Shown: positions 48,064-60,680 of the stretch, piece after piece
Numbering within the stretch: the stretch's first letter is position 1
Layout: each line of letters starts with the position of its first letter
Source: Hofstenia miamia
Lineage: Eukaryota > Xenacoelomorpha > Acoela
Reading direction: 5' to 3'
Length of the DNA: 64,000 nt
Assembly (NCBI GenBank): GCA_004352715.1
Contig: SCFE01000017.1
Location: 2,086,572-2,150,571, forward strand
Made by a program: the position numbers and the translations under genes
The notes under the pieces: generated by a model
Told to the model about the DNA's origin: nothing
The model's database searches: none
Seen by the model: the letters and a program-made list of their open reading frames with translations, nothing else

Positions 48064-48503
48064 GGAGATGACAATGTCAAATCCATGGAGAAGAATATGA
48101 AGGAAATCTCGAACCAGATGTCCAATGGAAGACAGAATAGATGAGAACCAACCCACAACTAATCAAAGTCGCAGAGTGAGAAGGCGTCCAAGTAGTCCCC
48201 AATGCTGATTCAAGGGCAGAGAGACAAAAAGACACAATGGATCTCCTGCTGGAGATCTGCACCTCTGATTCTAGGGCAAGCAGAGAACCAGTGAACATCC
48301 TAGAGACCTGCACCACTGACTTGAGGGCATGCAGAGAACTGGTGGAACACAGCACAACTTTTCTTCCAGTCCACCTTGCTGATTTGAGGGCAGTGCAACC
48401 ATTGGAGTTCCAGGGGAAGGTGAGAGTGGGCAAAGAATCATGCATATATGGAAGCAATTTGAGGCTGACAGATCAATGGAACCCTCAGTCAGTAAATTGC
48501 TGA
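48064..48503 (+). other. Integrase-ORF3 spacer of copy B with repeated RA-x-RE units
   Basis: From 48200 one frame encodes ADSRAERQ, SDSRASRE, TDLRACRE and ADLRAVQ in succession. The DNA word GATTYNAGGGCA recurs near 48210, 48267, 48309 and 48381, with a looser copy near 48516. ORF3 starts in an overlapping frame at 48440. The units might be a linker or a processing site; no function is known to me. Confidence 0.5.
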
Positions 48504-51500
48504 AAGTGTCAACCATGAGCCAATTTGAGGGCGACTCAGTGGAAACCATCAGCTTGGACTCACTTGATGGTGAGCTGAGCACCAGTAGCCCACTACAGAT
48601 TACACAGCTACATGCCCATTCTGAAAGCACATCAGAAAGAACAGTGCACTTGAAAGATAGAGAGAAAAAGATATTGAAAATAGACAGGGAAACCCTGCAC
48701 CCCTACTTTATGGGAATGATGAAAATGAGAAAGAATGCATACCAGAAACTGTCACCAGAAACAAAAAGTCACATTTTAAAGATAGCAAAGACAGAGGGCA
48801 GCAATTTACCCATAGTATTATATGTGCAGAAAAGACCCATGGTCAACATGATCATAAGCTATCAAAGAGAATTAGATGAAATGGTAGAGCAATCATATAT
48901 GCACAGTATGGTGCATGTCACTTTCAATGACAACTTCACACTAGAAACAGCCCAAGCAATCATGGCATACATAGAACAGATTTTGAAGATACAAGAAATT
49001 AACATAGAAAGGACAATCTAATGATCATTCACATCCTAAAAGAAAATAATACAACAAAAATTTGGAGAAACAGTTAGATCAAACTCTAAGAATGGCAAGA
49101 GTGCAGGGCATATAAGTAGTAATAATCAGAAGAACAATGATCACAGAACTACAACCATTCCTGAGAGAACTACAGATACAGGTTGAAAATGTGTTTTTAT
49201 GGGAAAAAGTAACAACAGAAGCAAAGGTTGTGGAACTAATTTGCCTAGATTTGCATATCAATTATTGGGTAGCCTATTGCAGACTGATGGTAGATCCATG
49301 TAGAGCAATTGATTTATTTAAACAAATAAAAACAATAGAAATGACAACACATGTAGAGGGCATAGAAAAAGTGAACATGCTATTCATCAAGTGCAGTCTC
49401 ACACAAAGGCAGGAACACATAAAAAGGATACAAGAGATATGGAACAAAATGAAGGTACAGAAGAAGGTGAAAGAAGAGTGGCCAGAAATACACATTGAGG
49501 CCCTGTTGATAAAATACCATAAGACTGTTGAGGTAGCACTGTTGGAAATCAACAGAGCATATGAATTAAATTCAACAAAGGATTTCAAAAATATGCTATT
49601 TGAGGAAAAGTACACCCCAGAAATCAGGTTCAGAACATCCGCATGGAATCTAGGAATATTCATGACACAGGAACAGGAATTGAGGATACCAATTTCAAAA
49701 GCAGGACACCACAAGTTAGCCAAAGCAAAGTAATACAAAATAGATTTATCCCCAGTGAACATGCAAACAAAAAATTGGTTGCTGAAAGGGCATGTTGAGA
49801 AGTTGACATCCCCAGACAAAATCAAGAAAAGTTCATCATTATTAACAAAAGCCCACTAGGAAGAATGTCAATGGTGGACATAGCAAATAGAATGGGGATT
49901 GTGCTGGAAGAATTAACAGTATTTGATTAACCCATGCAAAAATACATGTTGGGTGCCACATTGGAAACATGACTAAGATAGGTTGAAACAGAACCCTGGA
50001 TAACAACAAAGAAAATTATTAAACAAAAAATCATAGACACCAAAGAAATTGTAAACATTGTGAAAAACAAAGAGATCCAATGAACGTTAGAACTGGACAT
50101 GAAGACATACAAGAAAGAGAGCCCTCACTGCACATTTGTGAAGATCATTAAGAGCATGGAAATGATGCAAAGGAGAGGAATAACAGAACCTGTGGAAGTC
50201 TGTGAGATGACAACAAAAACACAAAAAGAAATGCTGGAGGAGGAAGAATTGCTAATGTTGACACAAGTAATACTATCACCAAAGACACAACAACAAATAG
50301 ACAGGATAAATAGAAAAATGGGGAGCTGAAACACTGGAACATATGATGGAATGGATCAACATGGATGACGAGAGATTCTTAGTCAAAATTAAAAATAACT
50401 AAAGAAAAAGTAGAAATTTGCTCAAGGAATTATCAGTACATGAAGGAGGAGCAAACAGTAGCATTGATGAAACTCATGTTCACAGAACAATTCACAAAAA
50501 CTGAATTAGAAGAGATACTAAAACCATGCAATAAATTAGCAGTAGATGTAGAATGCATTACATCAAAATTGAAAGTGAATGACAAGATCCAAATGAGAAT
50601 GAGCAGGAGAGGCTTAATGCAAATATTCTGGGAAGCACTAAAAGAAAGTAAGATGAACTATCCAGCCATGAATGGATTGGCAACAGCACCCACAATTTCA
50701 CAAGATTATCAAGAGATAGAGCAACAAATAAGAACCAAAATCCTCATATGCACCCCACCACAAACAGTATCTATCCTGATGGTACTCCCATGATGGAGAA
50801 TACTGAAGAATGTGAAGATCACCAAAACTTTCTTACACAAATACAAGACTTATGTGAATACAAAAGATGGAGCAAAAGCAATAGTTGAAAGAGATGATTA
50901 CAAAAAGATAAAGGAAATATTACTAAAAAACAATAACAAGGAAAGGGTATATGTTGAGGGTGTGATAACTCCTTATCAGCTATATACGTAAGGAAAACCA
51001 ATTCATGAACAGTTAAAAGAACTATGAGAAGAAATAGATAAACATACAACAAAGGTAATCATGCTGTTTTTGGGAGTAAACAATGTAGTGTGGTTGGATT
51101 TATGGGATAAAGAGTACCATTTTTATGATGTCACAAAAAGAGTAGAGATAGTGACAATGATGAGATTAAGTAAGAATGATCCAATGACAATAACAGAAGA
51201 GGAAGTGAGAGACAACATAAGCTACTTTTATAAGGATGTGGCAAACACAAGGAATCTCAGGAGGGTTTTTACATTCTTTTACCCAAATAAAATGATACGT
51301 GAAGAGATGGCTCACATGAGTAGAGCAGACATGCAGATGATGTTAATGATAGCAATAAAAGGGATCCATCTATAAAAGAAATTCTATGAGATCTTCTAAG
51401 AGAAAATGAACAAACTCAGAGAAATCACACTGATCTCAGAGAACATTAAAGAGGCCAAATTCTTGCAATGCCACAGTACAGTAACAACAGAGAAAGATGC

Positions 51501-51645
51501 AGTACTAAAAATAACCAAACAACTAGAATTTGCAACAACCAGATGGAGTGATCCCCAAGCAGAAATAGTAATTAAAAAAGCAGGTGAATTAGTCCACAGA
51601 GAATGCGCAGTGCTAAAAATAATGCAAGCTGAGGAGGGCTTGTAG
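48440..51645 (+). pseudogene. ORF3 of copy B: long unknown reading frame downstream of integrase
   Basis: Coding-like sequence of about 1,070 codons fills the whole interval between integrase and the 3' LTR. Open pieces lie at 48440-49021, 49137-49733, 50099-50329, 50440-50793, 51061-51375 and 51406-51645. The last three share a frame, separated by stops. The product is hydrophilic, helical-looking and Glu/Lys/Met-rich, with no signal peptide, Cys-rich surface domain or membrane anchor, so it does not resemble an envelope. The final stop TAG lies within the first bases of the LTR. The N-terminal third is also present, mostly open, in the inverted copy at 36226-37176. I do not recognise any domain. 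Confidence 0.65.
51631..51640 (+). promoter_or_regulatory. Polypurine tract of copy B
   Basis: GAGGAGGG followed by CT lies directly before the LTR start TGTAGC at 51641, the position of the plus-strand primer in LTR retroelements. It is short, but its placement supports 51641 as a 3' LTR boundary. Confidence 0.55.
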
Positions 51646-53460
51646 CATAATCCAAAGCATAAGCTGCTAATGAAGAAAGAAGATCAGATGATTAGTCAAA
51701 ACTAGGATTGAATTATGATTATTAACTAAAAAAAATTTAAGTTTAATTAATAGATTATCTTTGTAAATGCAACTAAGTATTAATATAGCAAATTAGTACT
51801 TGTTGTCGAATTTGACCAAATGAAGGGGGCGAATTTGCTTCCATTCTTTTTAGCCATTTTTGGCAGATGATACAAATTTGAATTTTGAACAACAGGTACT
51901 TTTTGAAAGTTGACTATAAATATGTGAGAGATCATTTTGGAAATTGTTGAAGTAAATTCTTTGAAAATCTTATCTTTGGATTTTATATTGGTTTGCTTAT
52001 TTATACAGAATGTCAAGCTTAACACTAAATGCAGTAGTAGTGGTTTGTGCACATATTGGGAGTGACTCGAGGGTCCTTGATCCAAACCATGAACCTGCAT
52101 TTATGTTAGGTGTACAAATAGGAGTTTTTTCCCCATTTAGCTGGCTACTGATTCTTTAGTTTTACATGTATCTATTAATTGATATTGGCAAAAGGGCTGG
52201 AGAGCCTACTGTAGGTTATACATATTCTATCTTATAGACTTAGGTGACCCATAAAAGACTGCTAAATAGACCAAACATGTATTATTGTTATTTATATGTA
52301 AGGTAGGAAGCTGCAAGTTATTATGTAACTTATTTTAATTAACTTATCTAAAGCCAATAGTTTTCAGTAATGGCTGAAGTAATAATTATTAAGCAGCTAG
52401 TGACATTGCAAAGTTGAGAAGTGACATAGATACACATTACAAATTGAATCTAAGTCAGTTACAACTAGCATCAAGAACTACACTGAGTTAGGATAGGGAA
52501 CACATAAGATCATTGTTGAGCTGAGGCTTGGAACCATTCAATCAGCAATGGAAACACAAGTGAGCTGATTCAGAGATCTGAGTTGGCTGGAGGCCATACC
52601 CAAAGCACAGAGCAGAGCTATGATGAAGGAGTACCTAAACAGTATCCATTCAATTTAGTTAAGTGAAGATTAACCAAAACAGATACAACATTGGAGTAAA
52701 CAGTTAACATGCGTACATCCCTGCCTGCTTAGAACAAAGAATAATAATTTAAAAGAATAATTTAATCTACATTAATGCTTGGTAGTGGATGCTACATTAT
52801 GTTTGGGTAACTAGCTGTTTTTAAAATTTATTATCAGATACATGCTTGAATGCAATTGATAGTCAGCTAAATAGGTAATCAAAAACTCCTAGTTGTACAC
52901 CTAACCTAAGTGCATTTCATTATCAGGGCAAAGAACATAGAATCATTCCTGGGATCCTAACCACTACTCAACATAAACCATTTAGCTTGACATTTTTAAT
53001 AGGTAATCAAACCAGATAATAGAGCAAAATAAGATTTCAGACAAATATACTTCAACAATTGTTCCAATGTTTTAACCCTATTTATACTTTAAATCAAATT
53101 TGAATTTTTAATTTAACTAAACACTTTTGCCTAGTTTGCTAAAAAATAACAAGAAGTGATTTTGCCTTCAATGTTTTTTCAAATTGTTTTATTGACAAGC
53201 ACTTGCTTTAATGATTCTGTATTTAATTTACAAATCTTGGTTAGCACAATTCATCATCTAAGTTGCTTAGTTATTTTTAATCATCTTCTTTTTTCATCTT
53301 TCTTCATTTATCTTAGTTCTCAGCAGCTTATTTGATGGATTATGCTGCAATACATCAGAGTAAACAGTTAACATGCATACATCCCTACCCACTTAAAATG
53401 AAGAATAATAATTTAAAAGAATAATTTAATCTACGTTAATGCTTGGTAGTGGATGCTACA
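51641..53460 (+). repeat. LTR 2 of the gypsy family
   Basis: TGTAGCATAATCC to GGATGCTACA, 1820 bp, with a TATA box at 51915. It acts as 3' LTR to copy B through the PPT on its left and is followed by a PBS on its right (53461). The first 635 bp differ from LTR 1 by several percent. From 52276 on it matches LTR 1 almost base for base, including the inverted insert (52800-53352). The change in divergence within one LTR suggests a chimeric assembly. Confidence 0.8.
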
Positions 53461-53477
53461 TTGCGACCATGACAGTT
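53461..53477 (+). promoter_or_regulatory. Primer-binding site after LTR 2
   Basis: Same TTGCGACCATGACAG as at 40720. A PBS after what should be a 3' LTR would mean a tandem LTR-internal-LTR-internal array, or a misjoin. Confidence 0.6.
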
Positions 53478-53813
53478 AAAGAACAAGAAGAGAAGAAGAA
53501 TCAGTCCAACATCCCAACTCAGAACTTAGAATCAACAAGTAACTAGAGCAACCAAAGTAACAGCAAACATGCAGGGAAGCAGATACAGCAGACAGCCAGC
53601 TATGAGGCAACAACTACAACTATACCTAATATAAAGCAGGTGCATGACAAAGAGTCATACCAATCCACCAGCCACTACTATTTGTACTCAAAAATGACAA
53701 ATACATGAGGAAAAAAAGGTAGCACCAAGAGAGGTACAAACAAAACAACCCCCACGCCAAGGAGAGCACACTCAGAGACAGATGTATCTGCTATAGAGCT
53801 GGAAACCCTACAC

Positions 53814-55343
53814 ATGTCCCCAGAAATGGGATCCAATGAAGCTCTAAACATCCTACAACAAACAAACAAAACAGAGACAATATTGAGATCTGAGATACAA
53901 CAATTAATGGAAAGAATGTCAACATTGGAACAAGAAAATGAGAACATCTTAAGTGAACTAAAGATTGAAATGGATAACAACTTGGATAATCAGAGCAAAA
54001 ATTTCCAAAGAGACATTAAGGCGCTAACAAACCAGTTGGCACAGTCAAACAAAGACTTCCAAGAACAAAACCAGAAATGGGAGAAGATATGTCAACAATT
54101 GGAGGACGCAAATAGGCAACTAATCCTAGACAATGATATTCAAGCCCAAGAGATAGAACAATTGAAAGACAGAGATGAAGACAATGAAAATCAGAATTGA
54201 GAAATAGAGGATCTGAGATGGAAACTAAAAAGGCTATGAGAGAATGGGGAAGGAAACCCAAAGGTAACAGCAATGCATGAAATGATAATTAAACAGAGGG
54301 AAGAAAGGAGCTTACAAGTGTCACCCATGAACTCTAAAAAACACTTCAGAGAAATGGAGGAAGAAGAGGAAGAAGAGAAAAGAAAGATCATTCATGAGAT
54401 AACAAGGGGAGTGACAAATCAACTCACAATCAGTGAACAAATAAATAGACAAAAGAAACCAGTTGATGCTGCCAGAGAATAGCCACAACAACATAATACC
54501 ATGTAAGGCAACTCTGCCAAAATTTAATGGGAAGGTGGCCAACTATAACCTGACATTTCTGGAATGGCTGCAAATGTTCGAGATTACAATGGTGGAGAGG
54601 AAAGTGTACCAAAGGGCAGCAGCCACAAGGTTCCCACTATACCTAGCAGGGGCAGCCACTCAACATTACTTGCTCCTGGATGTGGATATGAAACAAGACT
54701 ATAAATTGCTAATCAGAGATTTTGTAGACTACTATGAAAATGAGAGTTTAAAAATCAATACCAAATCATATTAAATTCAACAAAGATGCGAAAGACAGAT
54801 GATATCTGAAACTATATCCAACAGATAGAATGATTACTGACACTTAGCTCAAGAGGAAATATGTATTCAAAGTATGATCTTTTCTCTCACATTTGTAAGG
54901 GCATGCCAGAAAACATCCATATGCAATTTGAAATCAAATGTGATGTAGATGATAAGTTGGAGAAGATGATCAGGAAAGCAATAGACATACAGGCAATGAT
55001 AGAGAATAATGCCCACATCTATGAGAAAGCAATATGGAACAAGGAGAAACCTACAGAATGGCGAAATAACTATAAACCACAAACAGGGAACACCAAAATG
55101 TATAAAGAAAAGAAGGTGGAGAAATTCCTCAACATACAAAATAAGAATGGGAAATTAAAGAAAGTAAGAGAAAGAGATATAAAGTGCTATGCTTGTGGAC
55201 AGAAGGGGCACAGAAAGGACGAATGTAGAAAGCAAATTAACATGATTGGACAGGAAGAAGCGTATTACAATGATGAAGACATAATCAAATTTGAATTGGA
55301 ATTGGTAGAGGACCCCCAAATGGAAGAAGAATCTGAAAACTAG
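53814..55343 (+). pseudogene. gag: gag of copy A', near-identical repeat of copy A
   Basis: Every block, stop and the CCHC knuckle (55185-55226) match copy A at a constant offset of 12741. The only change I noticed is T to C at 53842 (Val to Ala). It therefore has the same defects and adds no independent evidence. Confidence 0.8.
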
Positions 55344-55979
55344 TCAGAGCACTGACTCAAAAAAACCAAGCATCTATAATGATCATGACGAACCTGGACA
55401 ACATTAACATGATAATGAAAGCAAAAATCAATACAGGAGCAGCAACATTGACAAAATTGGGATTTATATGAGAAGATTTACAATGTTCAAGCAAAAGGTT
55501 AATTAACACATCTGAAGAGTATATAGACACAAAAGGCAAGATTGAAGCAGTACAGATTAGGATAGCAAACACAACCATAGAACAAACACTAGTAGTAATT
55601 GATACCCATAACAACTTACTGCCTTATGAGGTGATATTAGGGGATGATTTCCTCATGCAGAATGGATGTGTAATAAATTACTCAGACAGAATGATTAAAG
55701 TATGAGAAGCAGAAATCAAGATTGAAGAGCAAGAAGGAAAACCATCAACAATAGTCTTTGAACTGGAGGAAGACATAAAACTACAACCATATCAATGGAG
55801 GATGCACAGAGTGAAAATAGAAGAGGTGATAATGGCAGATATAATGATTTATAGCAGCAAAGGAATCAACTTGAAAAGAGTGTTGATGCCGTCAAGCATG
55901 TGCATGATAAAGAATGGCAGAGGAAAGGTTCCAATACTAAATAGAACAAATTGGAATATCAATGTGAAGAAAACAAATG
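55344..55979 (+). pseudogene. pol: Protease region of copy A'
   Basis: Same Asn-for-Asp active site (55430-55432) and same stops as copy A, at offset 12741. Confidence 0.75.
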
Positions 55980-56110
55980 TATGAATATTCAGACAGTACG
56001 TCAAATCTAACATCAAAGCTATTTGGAGAGCAATGTAAGATATCAATGAGCATAGTAGTTTTTATGGTCAACTTGAGGACTTACAAACCATTGATGTAGT
56101 GAGTACTCCC

Positions 56111-56875
56111 CACAGCTGACTCAAGGGCAGAGGGATGAAAGCTGAAGAGGAAGACCAGTACAAGATACCCAAACTATTGGAAGAGGAATACTGACATTTG
56201 AGCAGAACACAATTACAACAACTTCTAGAGGTGCTAGAGAGACACAACCAGATATTCAATTATGGAGAAATAAGTGTGGGACAAGTGATAGGTGAAACAC
56301 ACAGAATTATCATGACAACAAATAAGCCCATAAAGTTGCCAGCAAGGCAAGTACCAGAGCAAATGAAGGATACTCAATGAATTAATTGACAACAAAATAA
56401 TACAACCTAGCAAAAGTCCATATGCTGCACCAACAGTATTTGTGAAACAGGGAGACAAACACAGGCTATGTTTAGACTTCTGGAAGCTGAATGAAGAAAC
56501 AAAGAAGTACTCATACCCACTGCCCAGGACAGAAGACATGCTATATGAGGCAAGCAAACACAAGTACTTCACGTTGATAGATCTATGCAATGCGTATTGG
56601 CAGGTGAGAATGGAAGAGGAAGATATAGAAAAGACAGCATTCATATTCTGTATGGCCTGTACAAATGGATATGTATGGCGTTTGGCCTATGCAATGCGCC
56701 TGCAACATTCCAGAGATACATAACAAAAGTGCTGAAGAACAGGAAACACAAGATGGAGGATGGCGTAAATGCATACATCAATGACATCATTGTGACTAGT
56801 GACATGATCAGGGAAAAACCTGCAGAAACTGGAATGAACACTATCAATCCTGCAAAAAGCTGCCCTAAGAATTAA
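56111..56875 (+). pseudogene. pol: Reverse transcriptase of copy A'
   Basis: Same RT blocks, same frameshift near 56641 and same YIND active site (56774-56785) as copy A. Confidence 0.8.
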
Positions 56876-56948
56876 TGGAAATAAATGCAACATCTTGAAA
56901 GAGAAAATCATATTGTGTAGGTGATTAATTGAAAAAGGGCGGATATGC

Positions 56949-57470
56949 ATGAAGGACAATGCAAGAGATATGATCAGGAGAATAGAGAAACCAAACAACA
57001 AGAAGGATATCCAAAGAATAATGGGATTCTTCAATTATTACAGCACTTTTATCCCCAACATTGTGGGGAAGACTGCCAAGATGACGTGGCTGATGAGTAA
57101 GTCAGTACCATTTATATGGACATGGCAGGAGCAGGAGGAGCTAGATAAGATAAAAGAAGAACTAGCAAAGTTGCCATCATTGAACACTCCCAACTATAAA
57201 GAAACATTCATACTAGACTGTGATGCCAGCAAGGTAGCAATCAGAGCAACACTGCAACAACTAAAGGATGGTAGGGAGGTACCCTTACAATTCTTTAGCC
57301 ATAGTTTGAAATCAAGTGAAGAGAACTACAGATCAACAAAATTAGAGATGCTGGCACTGATCAAGAGCATCAAGAAATTTAGGCACTTCTTAATAGGCTG
57401 GCAGTTTAGGGTTCATACCAATAACAGTGGATTGGCATGGCTCAAGAAGTCTTTGGGTGACAAATTATAG
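56949..57470 (+). pseudogene. pol: RNase H of copy A'
   Basis: Identical in translation to 44208-44729, including the KLE and TNN changes at active-site positions. Confidence 0.8.
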
Positions 57471-57486
57471 AAAAACAAAAAGACAA

Positions 57487-58506
57487 TGTAATATTAAGCA
57501 AAATCATAAAGAATTTACAGGAGCCAAGTGTAAAATTATCAAAGTTAACTGTGAGTTACTATGAGAGGTATAGATGGAAAAAGAACAGGAATGGACTCTT
57601 CTACATATAAGGATAAAACAATAGCATTGCAATACCAGAGTACTATAAATGTGAACTGGTAGGGAAGATTCACAAGAAGGGCCACATAGGTATCACGCAA
57701 ATGGAGAGCATGTTCAATGCAAGGTTTTTTACAAAGGCAATAGGGAAAGTCTCAGAAGAAATAATCAACAAATGTATGAAATGTCTCCTCCATAACAAAC
57801 AACATTTTCCAACACAGAGAGCACTGCTAGAAAAGATCATATTGATGCAACCCAATGAGATCCTGCACATAGACTTAGAAATGTTGTCAAAAGATGAGGA
57901 GGGATATCAGTACTTACTAGTGATGGTGGACAATTTCACAAAAATATGTGAAGTTAATCCCAATGAAGAACACAACAGCTGAAACAACCACTGATATAGT
58001 AATGAAAGAATGGATACTGAAATTCAGGCCAATGGAGACAATAATCACTGACAAGGGGCCACAATTTGAAAGCAACTTGTTCCAAGAGATGGCACACTTA
58101 CTGGAAGTAATGAGTGAAAGAACAACAGCATACCATCCACAGGCAAACAGCACAGTGGAGAGACTGAATAGAACTTTGATAAAGCTAATTAGAGTCACAA
58201 CTTCAAGAATAGGGTGTTGCAAATGGAGAGAAGTAATTGAAATGATTGAGTATTTTTACAATCCATCCATACATTCAACAACTGGGATAACACCATTTAA
58301 GGCCATGTTTGGAAGAGAGGTGGTGACACCATTATCAATGCAATACTTCACCTATAGTGGAAAGATGGACAACAAATATGTGGATCAACTAAGGAATCAG
58401 ATAACAGTGATACATGAGATGATGTGTCATAACATCAAAAATCAGCTGTGAGACAACAGAGAAACTACAATAAACAAATTTATGGTCATGCACATAAAAT
58501 AGGCAA
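57487..58506 (+). pseudogene. pol: Integrase of copy A', ending at the gap
   Basis: Same zinc finger, DD35E core and A-run frameshift as copy A. It stops at 58506, the base equivalent to 45765, only nine bases short of where copy A stops at its N. Confidence 0.8.
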
Positions 58507-59506
58507 NNNNNNNNNNNNNNNNNNNNNNNNNNNNNNNNNNNNNNNNNNNNNNNNNNNNNNNNNNNNNNNNNNNNNNNNNNNNNNNNNNNNNNNNNNNNNN
58601 NNNNNNNNNNNNNNNNNNNNNNNNNNNNNNNNNNNNNNNNNNNNNNNNNNNNNNNNNNNNNNNNNNNNNNNNNNNNNNNNNNNNNNNNNNNNNNNNNNNN
58701 NNNNNNNNNNNNNNNNNNNNNNNNNNNNNNNNNNNNNNNNNNNNNNNNNNNNNNNNNNNNNNNNNNNNNNNNNNNNNNNNNNNNNNNNNNNNNNNNNNNN
58801 NNNNNNNNNNNNNNNNNNNNNNNNNNNNNNNNNNNNNNNNNNNNNNNNNNNNNNNNNNNNNNNNNNNNNNNNNNNNNNNNNNNNNNNNNNNNNNNNNNNN
58901 NNNNNNNNNNNNNNNNNNNNNNNNNNNNNNNNNNNNNNNNNNNNNNNNNNNNNNNNNNNNNNNNNNNNNNNNNNNNNNNNNNNNNNNNNNNNNNNNNNNN
59001 NNNNNNNNNNNNNNNNNNNNNNNNNNNNNNNNNNNNNNNNNNNNNNNNNNNNNNNNNNNNNNNNNNNNNNNNNNNNNNNNNNNNNNNNNNNNNNNNNNNN
59101 NNNNNNNNNNNNNNNNNNNNNNNNNNNNNNNNNNNNNNNNNNNNNNNNNNNNNNNNNNNNNNNNNNNNNNNNNNNNNNNNNNNNNNNNNNNNNNNNNNNN
59201 NNNNNNNNNNNNNNNNNNNNNNNNNNNNNNNNNNNNNNNNNNNNNNNNNNNNNNNNNNNNNNNNNNNNNNNNNNNNNNNNNNNNNNNNNNNNNNNNNNNN
59301 NNNNNNNNNNNNNNNNNNNNNNNNNNNNNNNNNNNNNNNNNNNNNNNNNNNNNNNNNNNNNNNNNNNNNNNNNNNNNNNNNNNNNNNNNNNNNNNNNNNN
59401 NNNNNNNNNNNNNNNNNNNNNNNNNNNNNNNNNNNNNNNNNNNNNNNNNNNNNNNNNNNNNNNNNNNNNNNNNNNNNNNNNNNNNNNNNNNNNNNNNNNN
59501 NNNNNN
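58507..59506. other. Assembly gap, exactly 1000 N
   Basis: A fixed-length scaffold gap. Left is plus-strand integrase; right is minus-strand integrase of the same family, so orientation and distance across it are unsupported. Confidence 0.98.
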
Positions 59507-60077
59507 ACCCTATTCTTGAAGTTGTGACTCTAATTAGCTTTATCAAAGTTCTGTTCAGTCTCTCCACTGCGCTGTTTGCCTGTGGATGGTACACTGTTGT
59601 TCTTTTGCTTATTACTTCCAGTAAATGTGCCATCTCTTGGAACAGGTTGCTCTCAAATTGTGGCCCCTTATCAGTGATTATCGTCTCCATTGGCCCAAGC
59701 TTCAGGATCCATTCTTTCATTACTATGTAAGCAGTTGTTTCAGCTGTTGTGTTTTCATTGGGATTAACTTTGCATATTTGGTGAAATTGTCCACCATCAC
59801 TAGTAAGTACTGATATTCTTCCTCATCTTTTGACAACATTTCTAGATCTATGTGTACAATCTCATTGGGTTTCATCACTATGATCTTTTCTAGCGGTGCT
59901 CTCTGCATTGGAAAATGTTGTTTGTTATGAAGGAGACATTTTGTACATTTATTAATTATTTCTTCTGTGACCTTCCATATTGAGGTTGGGAAGAACCTTG
60001 CATTGAATGTGCTCTCCATTTGCATGATGCCTAAGTGGTCCTTCTTGTGAATCTTCCTTACTAGTTCTCATTCATAG
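59507..60077 (-). pseudogene. pol: Inverted integrase fragment before the gap
   Basis: Repeats 38318-38888. The zinc-finger and first-Asp part (59723-60025) is open and identical in most residues to the integrase at 37553-38870, but a missing base in an A run at about 59748 shifts the frame. The core with IITDKGPQFESN and AVERLNRTL (59507-59720) is in another frame. The first 230 bases differ from 38318-38550 by several percent; the rest is nearly identical. Confidence 0.75.
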
Positions 60078-60680
60078 TGTAGCATAATCCAAAGCATAAG
60101 CTGCTAATGAAGAAAGAAGATCAGATGATTAGTTGAAACTCAGATTGAATTATGATTATTAATTAAGAAACAATTTAAGGTTAATTATCAGATTATCTTG
60201 GTAAATGCAACTAAGTATTAAGATAGCAAGTTAGTACTTGTCATTGAAATTGACCAAATGAAGGGGGCAAATTTGCTTCCATTATTTTTAGCCATTTTTG
60301 GCAGATGATACAAATTTGAATTTTGAATAACAGGTACTTTTTGAAAGTTGACTATAAATATGTGAGAGATCATTTTGGAAATTGTTGAAGTAAATTCTTT
60401 GAAAATCTTATCTTTAGATTTTGTATCAGTTTGCTTATTTATACAGAATGTCAAGCTAAATGGTAAATGCAGTAGTTATGGTTTGGGCACATATCAGGAT
60501 CAACTTGAGGGTCCTTGATCCAAACCATGAACCTGCATTTATGTTAGGTGTATGAATAGGAGTTTTTTCCCAATTAGCTGGCTACAGATTCTTTCATTTA
60601 CATGTATCTATTAATTGATATCAGCAAAAGGGCTGGAGAGCCACCATAGGTTATACATATTTTATCTTATAGACTTAGGT
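60078..60680 (+). repeat. LTR start, cut by a gap
   Basis: Matches 38889-39504 nearly base for base, except that a 13-base repeat GTCCCAATTAGCT near 39392 is absent. It lies against the inverted integrase at exactly the same base as LTR 1. TATA box at 60353. Confidence 0.8.

Noticed and set aside
49274-49825. 183-codon minus-strand hydrophobic frame, possibly an env-like membrane protein
   Set aside because: It is the antisense of ORF3; its hydrophobicity comes from complementing A-rich codons.
48440-51645. Endogenous retrovirus envelope gene
   Set aside because: No signal peptide, transmembrane anchor or cysteine pattern is seen in ORF3.
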